Shown here in pieces: positions 46,064-55,354 of a stretch of DNA of 64,000 nt. The stretch covers positions 186,001 through 250,000 of the forward strand of contig NZ_LFYT02000001.1 in assembly GCF_001270065.2 (NCBI RefSeq), written 5' to 3'. The position numbers were made by a program, and so were the translations under genes. The notes under the pieces are model-generated. The model saw only the letters and a list, made by a program, of their open reading frames with translations. It did not search any database and had not been told where the DNA came from. How positions within the stretch are numbered: the stretch's first letter is position 1; each line of letters begins with the position of its first letter. The DNA comes from Limnohabitans planktonicus II-D5 (GTDB lineage: Bacteria; Pseudomonadota; Gammaproteobacteria; Burkholderiales; Burkholderiaceae_C).

Positions 46064-46639
46064 TTACTTGCTGGGCTGAAAAGGCAAGGACGAGTGGTGC
46101 AGCACGATGCGCAGCTGGCCTTTGTTGTCCTTCTTGAAGGCCCAGGTTTTGTCCACGGTGGTGACTTGGCCATCCTTGTTGGTCAGGATGACATGGCCTT
46201 GGGTCAGGGCGATGTCGCCGTTGATGAACACACCAGCATTGCGGTATTCGTATTTTTTCCAGCCTTTGAGGGCAAAGCCGCTGTCGCTGGCAAAGGCCTT
46301 GTCATCGCCCACAAAGTAGGCCAAGGCCCCGGCTTTGGTGGTGCGGAAGGTTTGCTGGCCATGGGTGAGCGTGGGCTTGAACAGCACCACACCCATGTTG
46401 TAGCCGTAAGCGGCATCGAGCACTGCGTTGGCGGTGGCCTTGGCCTTGGGCAGACCGCCGCTGGCATAGTCATCGCTGATCTGGATCAGGGCCTTGCCCC
46501 AGGCGTCCTGAGCGGCTTTCACATCGGCTTCGGTGATGTTGGTGTTGACCACGGTGGGGGTGAAGGCCATGGCCGAAGCGGACAGGGCGCTCAAAGCCAG
46601 AGCCAGCCAGGTGCGGCGGGGGGTGAAAGTTGCGTTCAT
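46064..46639 (-). CDS. Secreted NTF2-like (SnoaL/DUF4440-type) protein
   Basis: This 191-residue protein has a signal peptide (RRTWLALALSALSASAMAF) and a compact alpha+beta domain. It starts with a helix (EADVKAAQDAWGKALIQIS) and continues with strands including KYEYRNAGVFINGDIALTQG and TTVDKTWAFKKDNKGQLRIV, ending in HHSSLPF. This matches the calcium/calmodulin-kinase association-type NTF2 fold; similar proteins are often mis-named phosphoribosyl-AMP cyclohydrolase. The function is unknown and the location probably periplasmic. AGGAGAAACCTC precedes ATG 46639. It lies 194 bp upstream of putA on the same strand. Confidence 0.75.
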   Translation of the reverse strand: MNATFTPRRTWLALALSALSASAMAFTPTVVNTNITEADVKAAQDAWGKALIQISDDYASGGLPKAKATANAVLDAAYGYNMGVVLFKPTLTHGQQTFRTTKAGALAYFVGDDKAFASDSGFALKGWKKYEYRNAGVFINGDIALTQGHVILTNKDGQVTTVDKTWAFKKDNKGQLRIVLHHSSLPFQPSK

Positions 46640-46761
46640 GAGGTTTCTCCTGTTGTTGACGTTCAAACACTTTGTGTGGGCCTTTGACAGACCACATCGG
46701 CAGTGTGCAAGCGCCACATGAACACGAAAGTGCACGTCACATGAACGGCAGATGAATCATC

Positions 46762-46994
46762 CTAGAAAACGCAGTTGACCGCTTTAAACCCGCTGGAAAC
46801 CCTGATGTATTCTGAATTCTGTGAGCACGAAGACGCTCACCTTGTGGGTAATCCCGCTACGCACCCGATGGCACAGCCCTGGGGGGCACTGGCGGCGTTG
46901 CTCGTCGTTGCAGGGGTGCAGCCTGCGGCCTCCTCGCGCCTGGCCATTGCCCCCATGGCAGCACCCTCGGGCGCGTTCAACTGCGTTTTTCTAG
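46762..46994. mobile_element. 233-bp MITE-like element with CTAG-starting inverted ends, upstream of flgG
   Basis: The left end CTAGAAAACGCAGTTGACCG and the right end, read from the other strand, CTAGAAAAACGCAGTTGAAC, are nearly identical. The interior has no credible ORF and is GC-rich. It ends 32 bp before the flgG start codon. A fragment of its left end recurs at 16029-16097. No transposase is present in the window, so mobility would have to be in trans. Confidence 0.75.
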
Positions 46995-47026
46995 GTTGAT
47001 TTTTTGAAACACAACAGGATGACGTC

Positions 47027-47812
47027 ATGATCAATGCACTATGGATTGCCAAAACCGGCATGCAGGCGCAGCAAAACCAGCTGGACATTATTTCCAACAA
47101 CTTGGCCAATGTTTCCACCAATGGGTACAAGCGCGCCAACGCCATTTTTGAAGACTTGATGTACCAGAACATGCGGCAAGTGGGTGCCAGCAGCAGTCAA
47201 CAAAGCCAGTTGCCCACGGGGCTGCAAGTGGGCTTAGGGGTGCGCACTGTGGCAACTCAGCGCTCATTCACACAAGGCAGCTTGCAGCAGACCGGCAACA
47301 ACATGGACTTGGCCATCAATGGACAAGGATTTTTCCAAATTACCCTACCCGATGGCACCAACGCCTACACCCGAGATGGTGCTTTTCAAGTGGACCCATC
47401 GGGACGCTTGGTCACTTCGTCAGGCTTTGCCTTGAGTGACAACATCACCATCCCTGCCAACGCCAAGGGAGTGACGATTTCCGCCGATGGCGTCGTCTCG
47501 GTCACCCAGCCCAACTCGGCGGCTGTGGTCAACGTGGGCACGATCAATTTGGTGGGCTTCATGAACCCTGCAGGCCTGGAGCCAAGGGGGCAGAACCTTT
47601 ACAGCGAATCTGCCTCTTCAGGCGCTCCTGTTGCCGGTGCTGCGGGCACCAATGGATTGGGCAGTGTGATGCAAGGGTATGTGGAAGGCTCCAATGTGAA
47701 TGTGGTGCAAGAACTCGTGGCCATGATTCAAACCCAGCGCTCGTATGAAATGAATTCCAAAGCCATTCAAACCGCAGATCAAATGCTGCAAAAACTGGGG
47801 CAACTTGGATGA
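47027..47812 (+). CDS. flgG: Flagellar distal rod protein FlgG
   Basis: This 261-residue protein, the same length as E. coli FlgG, begins [20 protein letters not shown]. It has the rod/hook N-terminal motif [20 protein letters not shown], a central [14 protein letters not shown] segment and the C-terminal coil ([20 protein letters not shown]). It forms the distal rod crossing the peptidoglycan and outer membrane. AGGATGACGTC precedes the start. It is the first gene of flgGHIJKL here; flgB-flgF are not upstream, and a MITE-like element occupies the promoter position. Confidence 0.98.
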   Translation: MINALWIAKTGMQAQQNQLDIISNNLANVSTNGYKRANAIFEDLMYQNMRQVGASSSQQSQLPTGLQVGLGVRTVATQRSFTQGSLQQTGNNMDLAINGQGFFQITLPDGTNAYTRDGAFQVDPSGRLVTSSGFALSDNITIPANAKGVTISADGVVSVTQPNSAAVVNVGTINLVGFMNPAGLEPRGQNLYSESASSGAPVAGAAGTNGLGSVMQGYVEGSNVNVVQELVAMIQTQRSYEMNSKAIQTADQMLQKLGQLG

Positions 47813-48504
47813 TTCAAAGAAGCACATGGATGGGGATTTTTTTATCCATGGTGTGCCTGACAGGTTGCGAAACATTGCGCCAATCGCCCAAGGTCGCTTT
47901 GGTAGATCCCAGTCAGTACGCCCACGCCAAAGACAAGACCTTGCAAGTGCTTGCGCCAAGCACGCCGAATGGCAGTTTGTTTGTGACGTCCAGTTACCGC
48001 CCTGCTTTTGAGAGCTACCGCGCACGCCTGGTGGGCGACATCATGACCATTGAAATCATGGAAAACGTCAATGCCAAACAATCTTCATCTTCCAACATTG
48101 ACCGCAGTACGGCCTTGAATGCCAGTGTGACGGCATTGCCTTTGTTGGGCACCTCTTTGAATACTCGACTCGGCGCAGGCGTCAAGTCAGGACAAAATTT
48201 TGCTGGCAAGGGGGGCACTGAAAGCGAGAACAATTTCAGCGGCACCATCACCGCCACCGTGGTCGATATATTGCCCAACGGACATTTGGTTTTATACGGT
48301 GAAAAACAAATGGGCCTGAATGAAAATGTCGAGGTCCTCAAATTCTCTGGCACGGTAGACCCTCGTAGCATTCGCACAGGCAATGTCATCAGTTCTGCAC
48401 AAGTGGCCAATGCGCGTATTGCTTCTGGAAGTTTAGGCGCTCAAGGTGAGGCGCAAGCCATGGGCTGGCTGTCGCGCATCTTCATGAAGTTCCTCCCGTT
48501 TTGA
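47809..48504 (+). CDS. flgH: Flagellar L-ring lipoprotein FlgH
   Basis: This 231-residue protein has a lipoprotein signal ([13 protein letters not shown], lipidation at the cysteine). It carries the L-ring domain, including [42 protein letters not shown] and [20 protein letters not shown]. It forms the outer-membrane bushing around the rod. The start overlaps the flgG stop by 4 bp (ATGA). Confidence 0.97.
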   Translation: MIQRSTWMGIFLSMVCLTGCETLRQSPKVALVDPSQYAHAKDKTLQVLAPSTPNGSLFVTSSYRPAFESYRARLVGDIMTIEIMENVNAKQSSSSNIDRSTALNASVTALPLLGTSLNTRLGAGVKSGQNFAGKGGTESENNFSGTITATVVDILPNGHLVLYGEKQMGLNENVEVLKFSGTVDPRSIRTGNVISSAQVANARIASGSLGAQGEAQAMGWLSRIFMKFLPF

Positions 48505-48535
48505 TGCGCATCTCGCACCATCAGATGGCCACCTC

Positions 48536-49660
48536 ATGTTGAAAAATTCAACCATTCCACTCATCAGTTTGCTGTTGGCCAGCGCAGTGACCCCCTTGCT
48601 CTGTCAGGCGCAGCCCACACGCATCAAAGAAATCGCCTCGGTACAAGGCGTTCGAAGCAATCACCTCACCGGGTACGGCATCGTCATCGGTTTGGACGGC
48701 ACAGGCGATCAAACCGCTCAAATGCCCTATACCTCTCAAAGCATTTCCAACTATTTAAAGCAACAAGGCATTGGCCTTCCAAGCGGTGGCGGCCCTGCGC
48801 CACAACTGCGCAACATCGCCTCGGTCATTGTGACCGGTAAATTACCTGCCTTTGCCGAGCCCGGCCAACTGGTGGATGTGGTGGTTTCCTCCATTGGCAA
48901 TGCCAAATCGCTCAAGGGCGGGACCTTGATTACCACGCCCCTCAAAGGTGCTGATGGCGAAATTTATGCCCTGGCCCAAGGCAATGTGATTGTGGGTGGT
49001 GCCGGTGCATCACAGGCGGGCAGCCGCGTTCAAGTGAATCAATTGAGTGTGGGGCGTGTTGTCGATGGGGCGCAGATTGAGCGCAGTGTGACCACATCGT
49101 TGTTGCAAGGCCCATTTATTCAGTTGGCACTCAACTCCTCAGATTTTCAAACGGCACGCAAGGTCACCGATGCCATCAACACGCATTTTGGTACCGGCAC
49201 AGCACGCGCCTTGAGCGGCCGCAGTGTTCAGGTGGATGCCCCCACAGATGCCAACGAGCGTGTCAGTTTTTTGGCTGATTTGGAAGAAATCAAGTTTGAG
49301 GCCAGTCTGCCAGCGGCCATGGTGGTGATCAACGCCCGCACGGGTTCTATTGTCTTCAACCAATCGGTCACTTTGGGGCCATGTGCCATTGCGCATGGCA
49401 ATCTCACCATCACCGTCAGCGCAACCCCGGTGATCAGCCAACCCGGGGCCCTGTCTTCGGGGTCAACGGTGGTCAAGGAAAAAGCCAATATTCAAATGCG
49501 AGAGGGTGAGGGCCGTCTGATGTACATCGCAGCAGCCCCCAAGCTGGAAGATGTGGTGCGTGCCATCAATTTGATGGGGGCGACCACGCAAGACTTACTG
49601 CACATCTTAGAGGCCATGAAGGCTGCAGGTGCCTTGCTGGCCGAGTTGGTGGTGCAATAA
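48536..49660 (+). CDS. flgI: Flagellar P-ring protein FlgI
   Basis: This 374-residue protein has a Sec signal (PLISLLLASAVTPLLCQAQP). Hallmarks are TRIKEIASVQGVRSNHLTGY, GIVIGLDGTGDQT, MVVINARTGSIVFNQSVTLG and the C-terminal DVVRAINLMGATTQDLLHIL. It assembles the periplasmic P ring in the peptidoglycan layer. It lies 31 bp after flgH and one base before flgJ. Confidence 0.97.
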   Translation: MLKNSTIPLISLLLASAVTPLLCQAQPTRIKEIASVQGVRSNHLTGYGIVIGLDGTGDQTAQMPYTSQSISNYLKQQGIGLPSGGGPAPQLRNIASVIVTGKLPAFAEPGQLVDVVVSSIGNAKSLKGGTLITTPLKGADGEIYALAQGNVIVGGAGASQAGSRVQVNQLSVGRVVDGAQIERSVTTSLLQGPFIQLALNSSDFQTARKVTDAINTHFGTGTARALSGRSVQVDAPTDANERVSFLADLEEIKFEASLPAAMVVINARTGSIVFNQSVTLGPCAIAHGNLTITVSATPVISQPGALSSGSTVVKEKANIQMREGEGRLMYIAAAPKLEDVVRAINLMGATTQDLLHILEAMKAAGALLAELVVQ

Positions 49661-49661
49661 C

Positions 49662-50516
49662 ATGACGCCCTCATCCATGAAGCGCAGTCCTTCTCTGGCT
49701 TTCGATGTCAAAGCGCTGGGCACTTTGAAGTTGGAGGCCAAGCGCAAAGACCCGGCCGCCATTGCGCAGGCGGCCAAAGAGTTTGAATCCTTGTTCATGC
49801 GTGAACTCATCAAAAGCATGCGGCAAGCCACCATGCGATCAGGTTTGCTTGACAGCCAAGCCGGTGACGTGAGCGCAGACTTGCTCGACCAACAATTGGC
49901 GCAAGCCATGTCGGGCCGGCCCGGTGGGCTTTCAGAGATCATTGCCCGGCAATTGAGCAAGCAAGTCACAAGCGCTGAAAAACCATTGGCTGCGTACACC
50001 CCCACTCAATCGCTCGGTGTCAAGACAGTGGCGCCCAAAGCGGCTGAATTTGTCAGTCAACACCAGCAGGCCGCTGACAAGGTATCGCAGGACAGCGGGA
50101 TTCCGGCACCCTTTATGTTGGGTCAAGCGGGATTGGAAAGTGGATGGGGTCAACATGAAATTCGCCACAAAGATGGCACCAGCGCATTCAATTTATTTGG
50201 CATCAAAGCCGATAAAGGCTGGAAGGGAAAAGTCGCAGAAGTCATGACCACCGAATACATTCAAAACCAAGCTGTCAAGATCGTGGCCCGTTTTCGGGCC
50301 TATGACTCTTATGCCGATTCATTCAAAGACTACGCCAAATTGATCACCGGATCGGCCCGCTATGCCCAAGCTGCAGGCAACATGCACAACGCACAAACGT
50401 ACGCCACCCATTTACAGCAAGCTGGCTATGCCACCGATCCCCAGTACGCCCACAAACTCAGCCGTGCCATTGCCATGTCCATGCGCACACAAAACATCAA
50501 AGGCAAGGCCACATGA
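49662..50516 (+). CDS. flgJ: Flagellar rod-assembly protein/muramidase FlgJ
   Basis: This 284-residue two-domain protein has an N-terminal rod-capping domain (AAKEFESLFMRELIKSMRQA) and, from about residue 140, a glucosaminidase-type domain. The catalytic acidic residue is expected in GQAGLESGWGQHEI, with SAFNLFGIKADKGWKGK and RAYDSYADSFKDYAKLI following. It opens peptidoglycan for the rod. ATG 49662 starts one base after the flgI stop, with a coupled start likely. Confidence 0.96.
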   Translation: MTPSSMKRSPSLAFDVKALGTLKLEAKRKDPAAIAQAAKEFESLFMRELIKSMRQATMRSGLLDSQAGDVSADLLDQQLAQAMSGRPGGLSEIIARQLSKQVTSAEKPLAAYTPTQSLGVKTVAPKAAEFVSQHQQAADKVSQDSGIPAPFMLGQAGLESGWGQHEIRHKDGTSAFNLFGIKADKGWKGKVAEVMTTEYIQNQAVKIVARFRAYDSYADSFKDYAKLITGSARYAQAAGNMHNAQTYATHLQQAGYATDPQYAHKLSRAIAMSMRTQNIKGKAT

Positions 50517-52171
50517 GCGGATTACTCAGCATTGGAATGCGCGCATTGAACGCCAATTCTGCAGCCTTGCAGACCATTGGTCACAACATTGCCAACGTCA
50601 ACACCCCCGGTTATTCGCGCCAGACGGTGCGCCTTGAAAGTGATCCTGGTCATTTGGGAATAGGCGGCTCTATCGGGCGCGGTGTGAATGTTGCAGGTGT
50701 TGAGCGGGTGTACAGTGATTTTTTAAGTGCTCAGCTCAACACCACACGCGCACAGCAGGCTGCTGACGCAAGTCGTGCTGAAAAATTGGGCATTTTGGAA
50801 ATGAATTTTCCCAACGGCTCTGCAGGCTTGGGAATGGCCATTGGCGACATGTTCAATGCATTTTCACAGGTGGTCGCAGCGCCCAATGACATGACCGCAC
50901 GCACCGTTGTGCTGACCGGCGTGCAAAGCGTTGCTGATCGCCTGCGAGCAAGCCATTCAGAGATCACAGAATTGGCCATCAGCACCCGATCTGAACTGCA
51001 AGGTAAAGCCCAGCAGGCCAATACGCTGCTTGAAAAAATTGCTGCCTTGAATCAGCAAATCACAAGCACCCAAGGCAGCGGACAGCCAAGCCATGATTGG
51101 CTAGACAGTCGAGAGCAATGTGTTCTGGAACTCAACGAATACATTCAAACGACTCAGTTGATGCAGGACGATGGCTCGTTGAGCGTGTTTGTGGCCAACC
51201 AAGCCGTCGTTCAAGGATCGAAAGCCGGTGCGATCTCCGTAGTCTGCGATGCTCAGGATGCATCGCTCAGTCGCTTGCAGTTGCAAAATGGCAGCACTTT
51301 GCGCACCCTGGACGACTCAACCATAGCCGGCGGTCAGCTCAAAGGCTTGCTTGAATTTGAGCAAAACGATTTGTCTCTGGCCAAAAACCTGAGTGGACGT
51401 TTGGCCATGGCGTTGGGCTTGGCGGTGAACCAACAGCACAGGGCTGGATGGGACTTTGAAGGCAAGCCTGGCCAGGCGATGTTTTCAATCCCGAAGCAAG
51501 TTGAGGGACTCAATGTGGATGGTGCGCAGGGGCATGTCCTGTTCACAGATCCTAGCAAGTTCAGTGCCTCCAATTATGTCGTTCAAATGGACAGTGCCGG
51601 TACAGGGGGGCATGTCATCCGCCAAATGGATGGAAAAAAAACGGATTTCTTGAGCGACACTGAGCTTGCATCGAAAACGATTGATGGCTTGACATTCAAG
51701 CTCACGTCTCCAGCCCTGGGTGCCAGTCAGCGCATGCTGTTCAAGCCTTTCGCAGATGCCGCAGGCAGCATCCAATCGCTTCTGACTTCACCGCTCACCG
51801 TGGCTGCTGCCTCTGTAAATCCCGCATCAGGCCATGGCACGCCAACTCAAATGCCTGCCAACTCAGGCAATGCCAGAGCACTCCTGGATTTGCGCGATGC
51901 CAAACTGCTCGATGCAGGGCGTTTGACAGATGCATATGCCAATGCAGTGTCTCAAATAGGTCTCAGGGTGCAAAGTGTTCAGTTCGCTTCGGATGCATCG
52001 CAAAGCATGGCTGCCAACATGCTTGCACAAAAAGCCAGAGTGTCAGGCGTGAATTTAGACGAAGAAGCCGCTCGCTTGATGCAATTCCAGCAGGCCTATC
52101 AAGCCAGCGCCAAGATCTTGCAAGTGGCGCAGCGTGTCATGGACACCTTGCTGCAAGACTTAGGGCGCTGA
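50513..52171 (+). CDS. flgK: Flagellar hook-associated protein 1 FlgK
   Basis: This 552-residue protein starts MSGLLSIGMRALNANSAALQ and continues with TIGHNIANVNTPGYSRQTV. The C-terminal coil NLDEEAARLMQFQQAYQASA then KILQVAQRVMDTLL is diagnostic of FlgK. It forms the first hook-filament junction ring. The start overlaps the flgJ stop by 4 bp. The central region is less conserved, as is usual. Confidence 0.97.
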   Translation: MSGLLSIGMRALNANSAALQTIGHNIANVNTPGYSRQTVRLESDPGHLGIGGSIGRGVNVAGVERVYSDFLSAQLNTTRAQQAADASRAEKLGILEMNFPNGSAGLGMAIGDMFNAFSQVVAAPNDMTARTVVLTGVQSVADRLRASHSEITELAISTRSELQGKAQQANTLLEKIAALNQQITSTQGSGQPSHDWLDSREQCVLELNEYIQTTQLMQDDGSLSVFVANQAVVQGSKAGAISVVCDAQDASLSRLQLQNGSTLRTLDDSTIAGGQLKGLLEFEQNDLSLAKNLSGRLAMALGLAVNQQHRAGWDFEGKPGQAMFSIPKQVEGLNVDGAQGHVLFTDPSKFSASNYVVQMDSAGTGGHVIRQMDGKKTDFLSDTELASKTIDGLTFKLTSPALGASQRMLFKPFADAAGSIQSLLTSPLTVAAASVNPASGHGTPTQMPANSGNARALLDLRDAKLLDAGRLTDAYANAVSQIGLRVQSVQFASDASQSMAANMLAQKARVSGVNLDEEAARLMQFQQAYQASAKILQVAQRVMDTLLQDLGR

Positions 52172-52207
52172 TTTTTGGACTCCACCACTTTTTAAGGCTT
52201 CAACACC

Positions 52208-53149
52208 ATGAACCCGATCAGCAGCCGCAATGGCACAAACAACAGCAACGAAACGGTGCTGGCGCAACTGACCGTTCGCAAAGCCAGCTTGGATCAGTCG
52301 CAGCTGGCGATATCAACGGGCAAGCGCATCAACAAAGTCAGCGATGACCCGGTAGGTGCGGCGCAAGCCGAACGTGCCATGACACGCATTGAAAGAATCA
52401 AAGTTGATCTTCGCGCCATAGACCTCCAGCGCAGCAGCATGACATTGGCTGAAAGCACTTTAGGCGAAAGCATCGATGATTTGCAGCGAGTCCGTGAGTT
52501 GTTGGTGAGCGCAAGCAATGCCACGCTAGACACACCGCAGCGCGCCGGCATCGTCCATGAAATTCAAAGTCTTCGCCACAGATTGTTGCAACTGGCCAAT
52601 CGGCAAGACAGCAATGGCATGGCACTTTTTGGTGGGCTAGGCAGTGTGGCAACACCCTTTGTGGAGGATGGCACAGGTGTCGTCAGCTTTGTGGGCGTGG
52701 CCGGTCTGCCTGCCACCAGCGATGTCAGTGTGCCCATGGCACTCGACGGCCATAGCGCATTCATGTTCACCCCGGACCATGGTCCAAACGCAAGCATCTT
52801 CAAAGCCATGGATACCGCCATTGCAGCTTTAAAAGGACCTGCCAACAACCCGACCACACTGGCTGCGTTGAGTGGGGCCATCAGCCAAGGGATCAAGGAC
52901 ATCGACACAGGCTTGACGCAGTTGCAGACGGCAAGGGGGCAGGCAGGTGTTTTTTTGAATCAATCCGATCGCATGGAGAGCTTGCTCAATGCCCGACATG
53001 ATCAGTCTGAAACAGATCGCAGCCGAGTACAAGACCTGGACATGGCTCAAGCCATCAGCCAGATGCAGTCCCATCAAATCGCCTACGAAATTGCCTTAAA
53101 GACGTATGCACAATCGCGACAATTGTCCTTGTTCAATGTCCTGAACTGA
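52208..53149 (+). CDS. flgL: Flagellar hook-associated protein 3 FlgL
   Basis: This 313-residue flagellin-like protein has the N-terminal helix (LDQSQLAISTGKRINKVSDD, DPVGAAQAERAMTRI) and C-terminal helix (LDMAQAISQMQSHQIAYEIA, QSRQLSLFNVL). It forms the second hook-filament junction zone. It is the last gene of the flg operon, 36 bp after flgK, and converges on fliA with a 48-bp gap that lacks an obvious terminator. Confidence 0.96.
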   Translation: MNPISSRNGTNNSNETVLAQLTVRKASLDQSQLAISTGKRINKVSDDPVGAAQAERAMTRIERIKVDLRAIDLQRSSMTLAESTLGESIDDLQRVRELLVSASNATLDTPQRAGIVHEIQSLRHRLLQLANRQDSNGMALFGGLGSVATPFVEDGTGVVSFVGVAGLPATSDVSVPMALDGHSAFMFTPDHGPNASIFKAMDTAIAALKGPANNPTTLAALSGAISQGIKDIDTGLTQLQTARGQAGVFLNQSDRMESLLNARHDQSETDRSRVQDLDMAQAISQMQSHQIAYEIALKTYAQSRQLSLFNVLN

Positions 53150-53197
53150 TTCAAAAGGGCTCAGAGGGTCTATCGCGCCATGCTGACCGGCTAATTG

Positions 53198-53935
53198 TCA
53201 GTAAGCATCGAATTCAGCTCGGCTGCTTTTCAACCTCTGCCTCAGCCGAGCAATCGCCTGGCTGTGCAGTTGGCTGACTCGGGAGTCGGTAATGCCCAGA
53301 ACCGCGGCCATCTCCTTGAGGTTCATCTCTTGCTCGTAGTACATGCTCATGATGCGCTGCTCTCGCTCAGGCAAAAGACCAATGGCATCGACCAATGACT
53401 GTCTCATTTTTTGGTTTTCAAGCAAATGCAAAGGATCGGATTCAGCGTCGCTGATGAACCGGTCCAAAAAACCATCGTCGCCATCGACCTGACCCGTCAA
53501 TTCTTCCAAATAAAGCAACTGCGTTCCACGAGACTTTGACAGCATCTCCTGGTACGCGCTCAGGGTGATTCCCATTTCATGGGCAATCTCCTGCTCGCCA
53601 GGGTCTCTGCCTAGTTTTTGTGCTGATTTTTGGATTGCTTTTTCAATGCTTTTTTGTTCTCTGCGTGAAGTGCGTGACATCCAGTCCGTGCTGCGCAATT
53701 CATCCAGGATGGCGCCTCGGATGCGTTGATTGGCATAAGTTTCAAACTGTGCCCCATGCTGACTGTCATACTTGGAAACAGCGTCGGCCAAGCCCAACAT
53801 GCCCACCTGGATCAGATCGTCCACCTCCACACTGGCAGGCAGCTTGGCGTGCATGTGGTGTGCAATGCGCTTGACCATCAAGCTGTGTTGCTTGAGCAAG
53901 CTGTTGAGATTGGGATGGCCCTTGAAGTTGTACAT
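53198..53935 (-). CDS. fliA: Flagellar sigma factor FliA (sigma-28)
   Basis: This 245-residue sigma-70-family protein has region 2 (ASVEVDDLIQVGMLGLADAV, FETYANQRIRGAILDELRS with the WMSRTSRREQ motif), region 3 and region 4 (LPEREQRIMSMYYEQEMNLK, LGITDSRVSQLHSQAIARLR). It directs late flagellar genes; a matching promoter precedes fliC in this window. It is the last gene of the flhD-to-fliA run, 9 bp after flhF. No flgM anti-sigma gene is present in the window. Confidence 0.97.
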   Translation of the reverse strand: MYNFKGHPNLNSLLKQHSLMVKRIAHHMHAKLPASVEVDDLIQVGMLGLADAVSKYDSQHGAQFETYANQRIRGAILDELRSTDWMSRTSRREQKSIEKAIQKSAQKLGRDPGEQEIAHEMGITLSAYQEMLSKSRGTQLLYLEELTGQVDGDDGFLDRFISDAESDPLHLLENQKMRQSLVDAIGLLPEREQRIMSMYYEQEMNLKEMAAVLGITDSRVSQLHSQAIARLRQRLKSSRAEFDAY

Positions 53936-53944
53936 CGCGCGGGC

Positions 53945-55354
53945 TCAATGCCGGGGGGTATTCGCAGCGCTCTGTCGGCTTGTGCGAGGTTTGGCAAACA
54001 AAGTTTGAAGCTCTGACTCCTGCAATTCGACATGGCTTTTTTGTGTGATGAGCAGGGTTTTCGAAACCCACTGCAGTGGGTTTGGCCTGGACCAGTTTTG
54101 CGCCAATGGCAGGTCTTGGGTACACCCACGCAGCACCACTTTGTTCAAAATCAACATGTCCAAAAGTGGGCCCAGTTTGATGGCTTCGTCCATGTGACTC
54201 AACAGTGCACCTGCCAAACTACAGTGGTCAAAGGCTTTCAAACTGGCTTGATTCACCTCCACTTGGGCCGTGGCATTCAAGACCAACAGGCGGTGCAAAT
54301 TGGGCAGCAAAGGTTTGGCTTGTTTGGAGGACGATTTGGCGTGGTGCAGTGAAATGCCGGGGGTGTCCACCAACACCAGGTGTTTGTTGTGCCACAGGTT
54401 CAACAGGTCTTGGGCTGCGTCCACATCGTGTGCCAGGTGTGCGACAACCCCTGTGTCCCGGGTGAGTTGCCGCAAGGACTCATTGCCCAGCATGGCCCGG
54501 GTGTCCAGGGTGACCAAGCCGACACTGGCCGGGCCGTGCATTTCCACGCAATGCGCCACCAAGGTGGCCACAGCCGTTGTTTTGCCAACGCCTTTGCTGC
54601 CCACCACCAACATTTGACCGCCTTGCTCAATCAAGCTTGGGCCTGCCAAATCGGTTTGAACGCAGCGCGACAAATGCTGTGCCACGGCTTGCATGTCGGC
54701 GCGAGGGTTGACCAATGCAGCCTGTGGCAGTTGTTCCAGCATCTCTTTGATGAGTTTGGAAGAGTAACCGGCATGCAACAGACGTTGCGTTAAATCCGCA
54801 TGGGCTGGTTTTTGCTTGGTTTGTGACAACCAGGCCATGGTGCTGAATCGCTCCTCCACCATGGCCCTGAGGTCTTTCAACTCCGACATCAGGTTGGGGG
54901 TGGACGTGTTCGCTGTTGTTTCCAGGTTTTGCCACTCATCGCGCAAATCCAGCGCGGGAGAGAGCGCATTCAAGTTCGCATCGCTGCGGCCTGTTGGGCT
55001 TGATTTTTGTGGGCTCTGCGATGTTGCCGTGTGACTGGCTTCCTGCTGTCTTTGATGTTTCTCTTGGTGTTGTTTGCGCAAAAGCCTTTCTCGAACATAG
55101 TCTTGAAACGACAATGTACTCATGGCCATTTCTTCGGTGTCGCTGGCAACACTGGTTCTTTCGTAATTTGCAGGTGCTGAGCTTGGCTTTGGCAATGGCA
55201 AATTCAGTGGCGCAGATTCTTGCGCAGTGGCTGTGATTTCCACGCCACCAGGCACATCGCGGTTGGACAAGATCATGGTGGTTTCGCCAAATGCCAGCCG
55301 TGCCATGTTCATGGCGGCACGTGCGTTGGGTGCCAAAAATTTTTGGATATTCAT
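53945..55354 (-). CDS. flhF: Flagellar biosynthesis GTPase FlhF
   Basis: This 469-residue SRP-type GTPase has an N-terminal B domain (MNIQKFLAPNARAAMNMARL), a variable middle rich in Gln/Ser, and a C-terminal NG domain. The P-loop is VVGSKGVGKTTAVATLVAH, with further G motifs LVTLDTRAMLGNESL and VLVDTPGISL. FlhF sets flagellar position and number, usually with the MinD-like FlhG. Its start overlaps the flhA stop by 4 bp. No flhG lies between it and fliA, which is where many genomes have it. Confidence 0.94.
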   Translation of the reverse strand: MNIQKFLAPNARAAMNMARLAFGETTMILSNRDVPGGVEITATAQESAPLNLPLPKPSSAPANYERTSVASDTEEMAMSTLSFQDYVRERLLRKQHQEKHQRQQEASHTATSQSPQKSSPTGRSDANLNALSPALDLRDEWQNLETTANTSTPNLMSELKDLRAMVEERFSTMAWLSQTKQKPAHADLTQRLLHAGYSSKLIKEMLEQLPQAALVNPRADMQAVAQHLSRCVQTDLAGPSLIEQGGQMLVVGSKGVGKTTAVATLVAHCVEMHGPASVGLVTLDTRAMLGNESLRQLTRDTGVVAHLAHDVDAAQDLLNLWHNKHLVLVDTPGISLHHAKSSSKQAKPLLPNLHRLLVLNATAQVEVNQASLKAFDHCSLAGALLSHMDEAIKLGPLLDMLILNKVVLRGCTQDLPLAQNWSRPNPLQWVSKTLLITQKSHVELQESELQTLFAKPRTSRQSAANTPRH

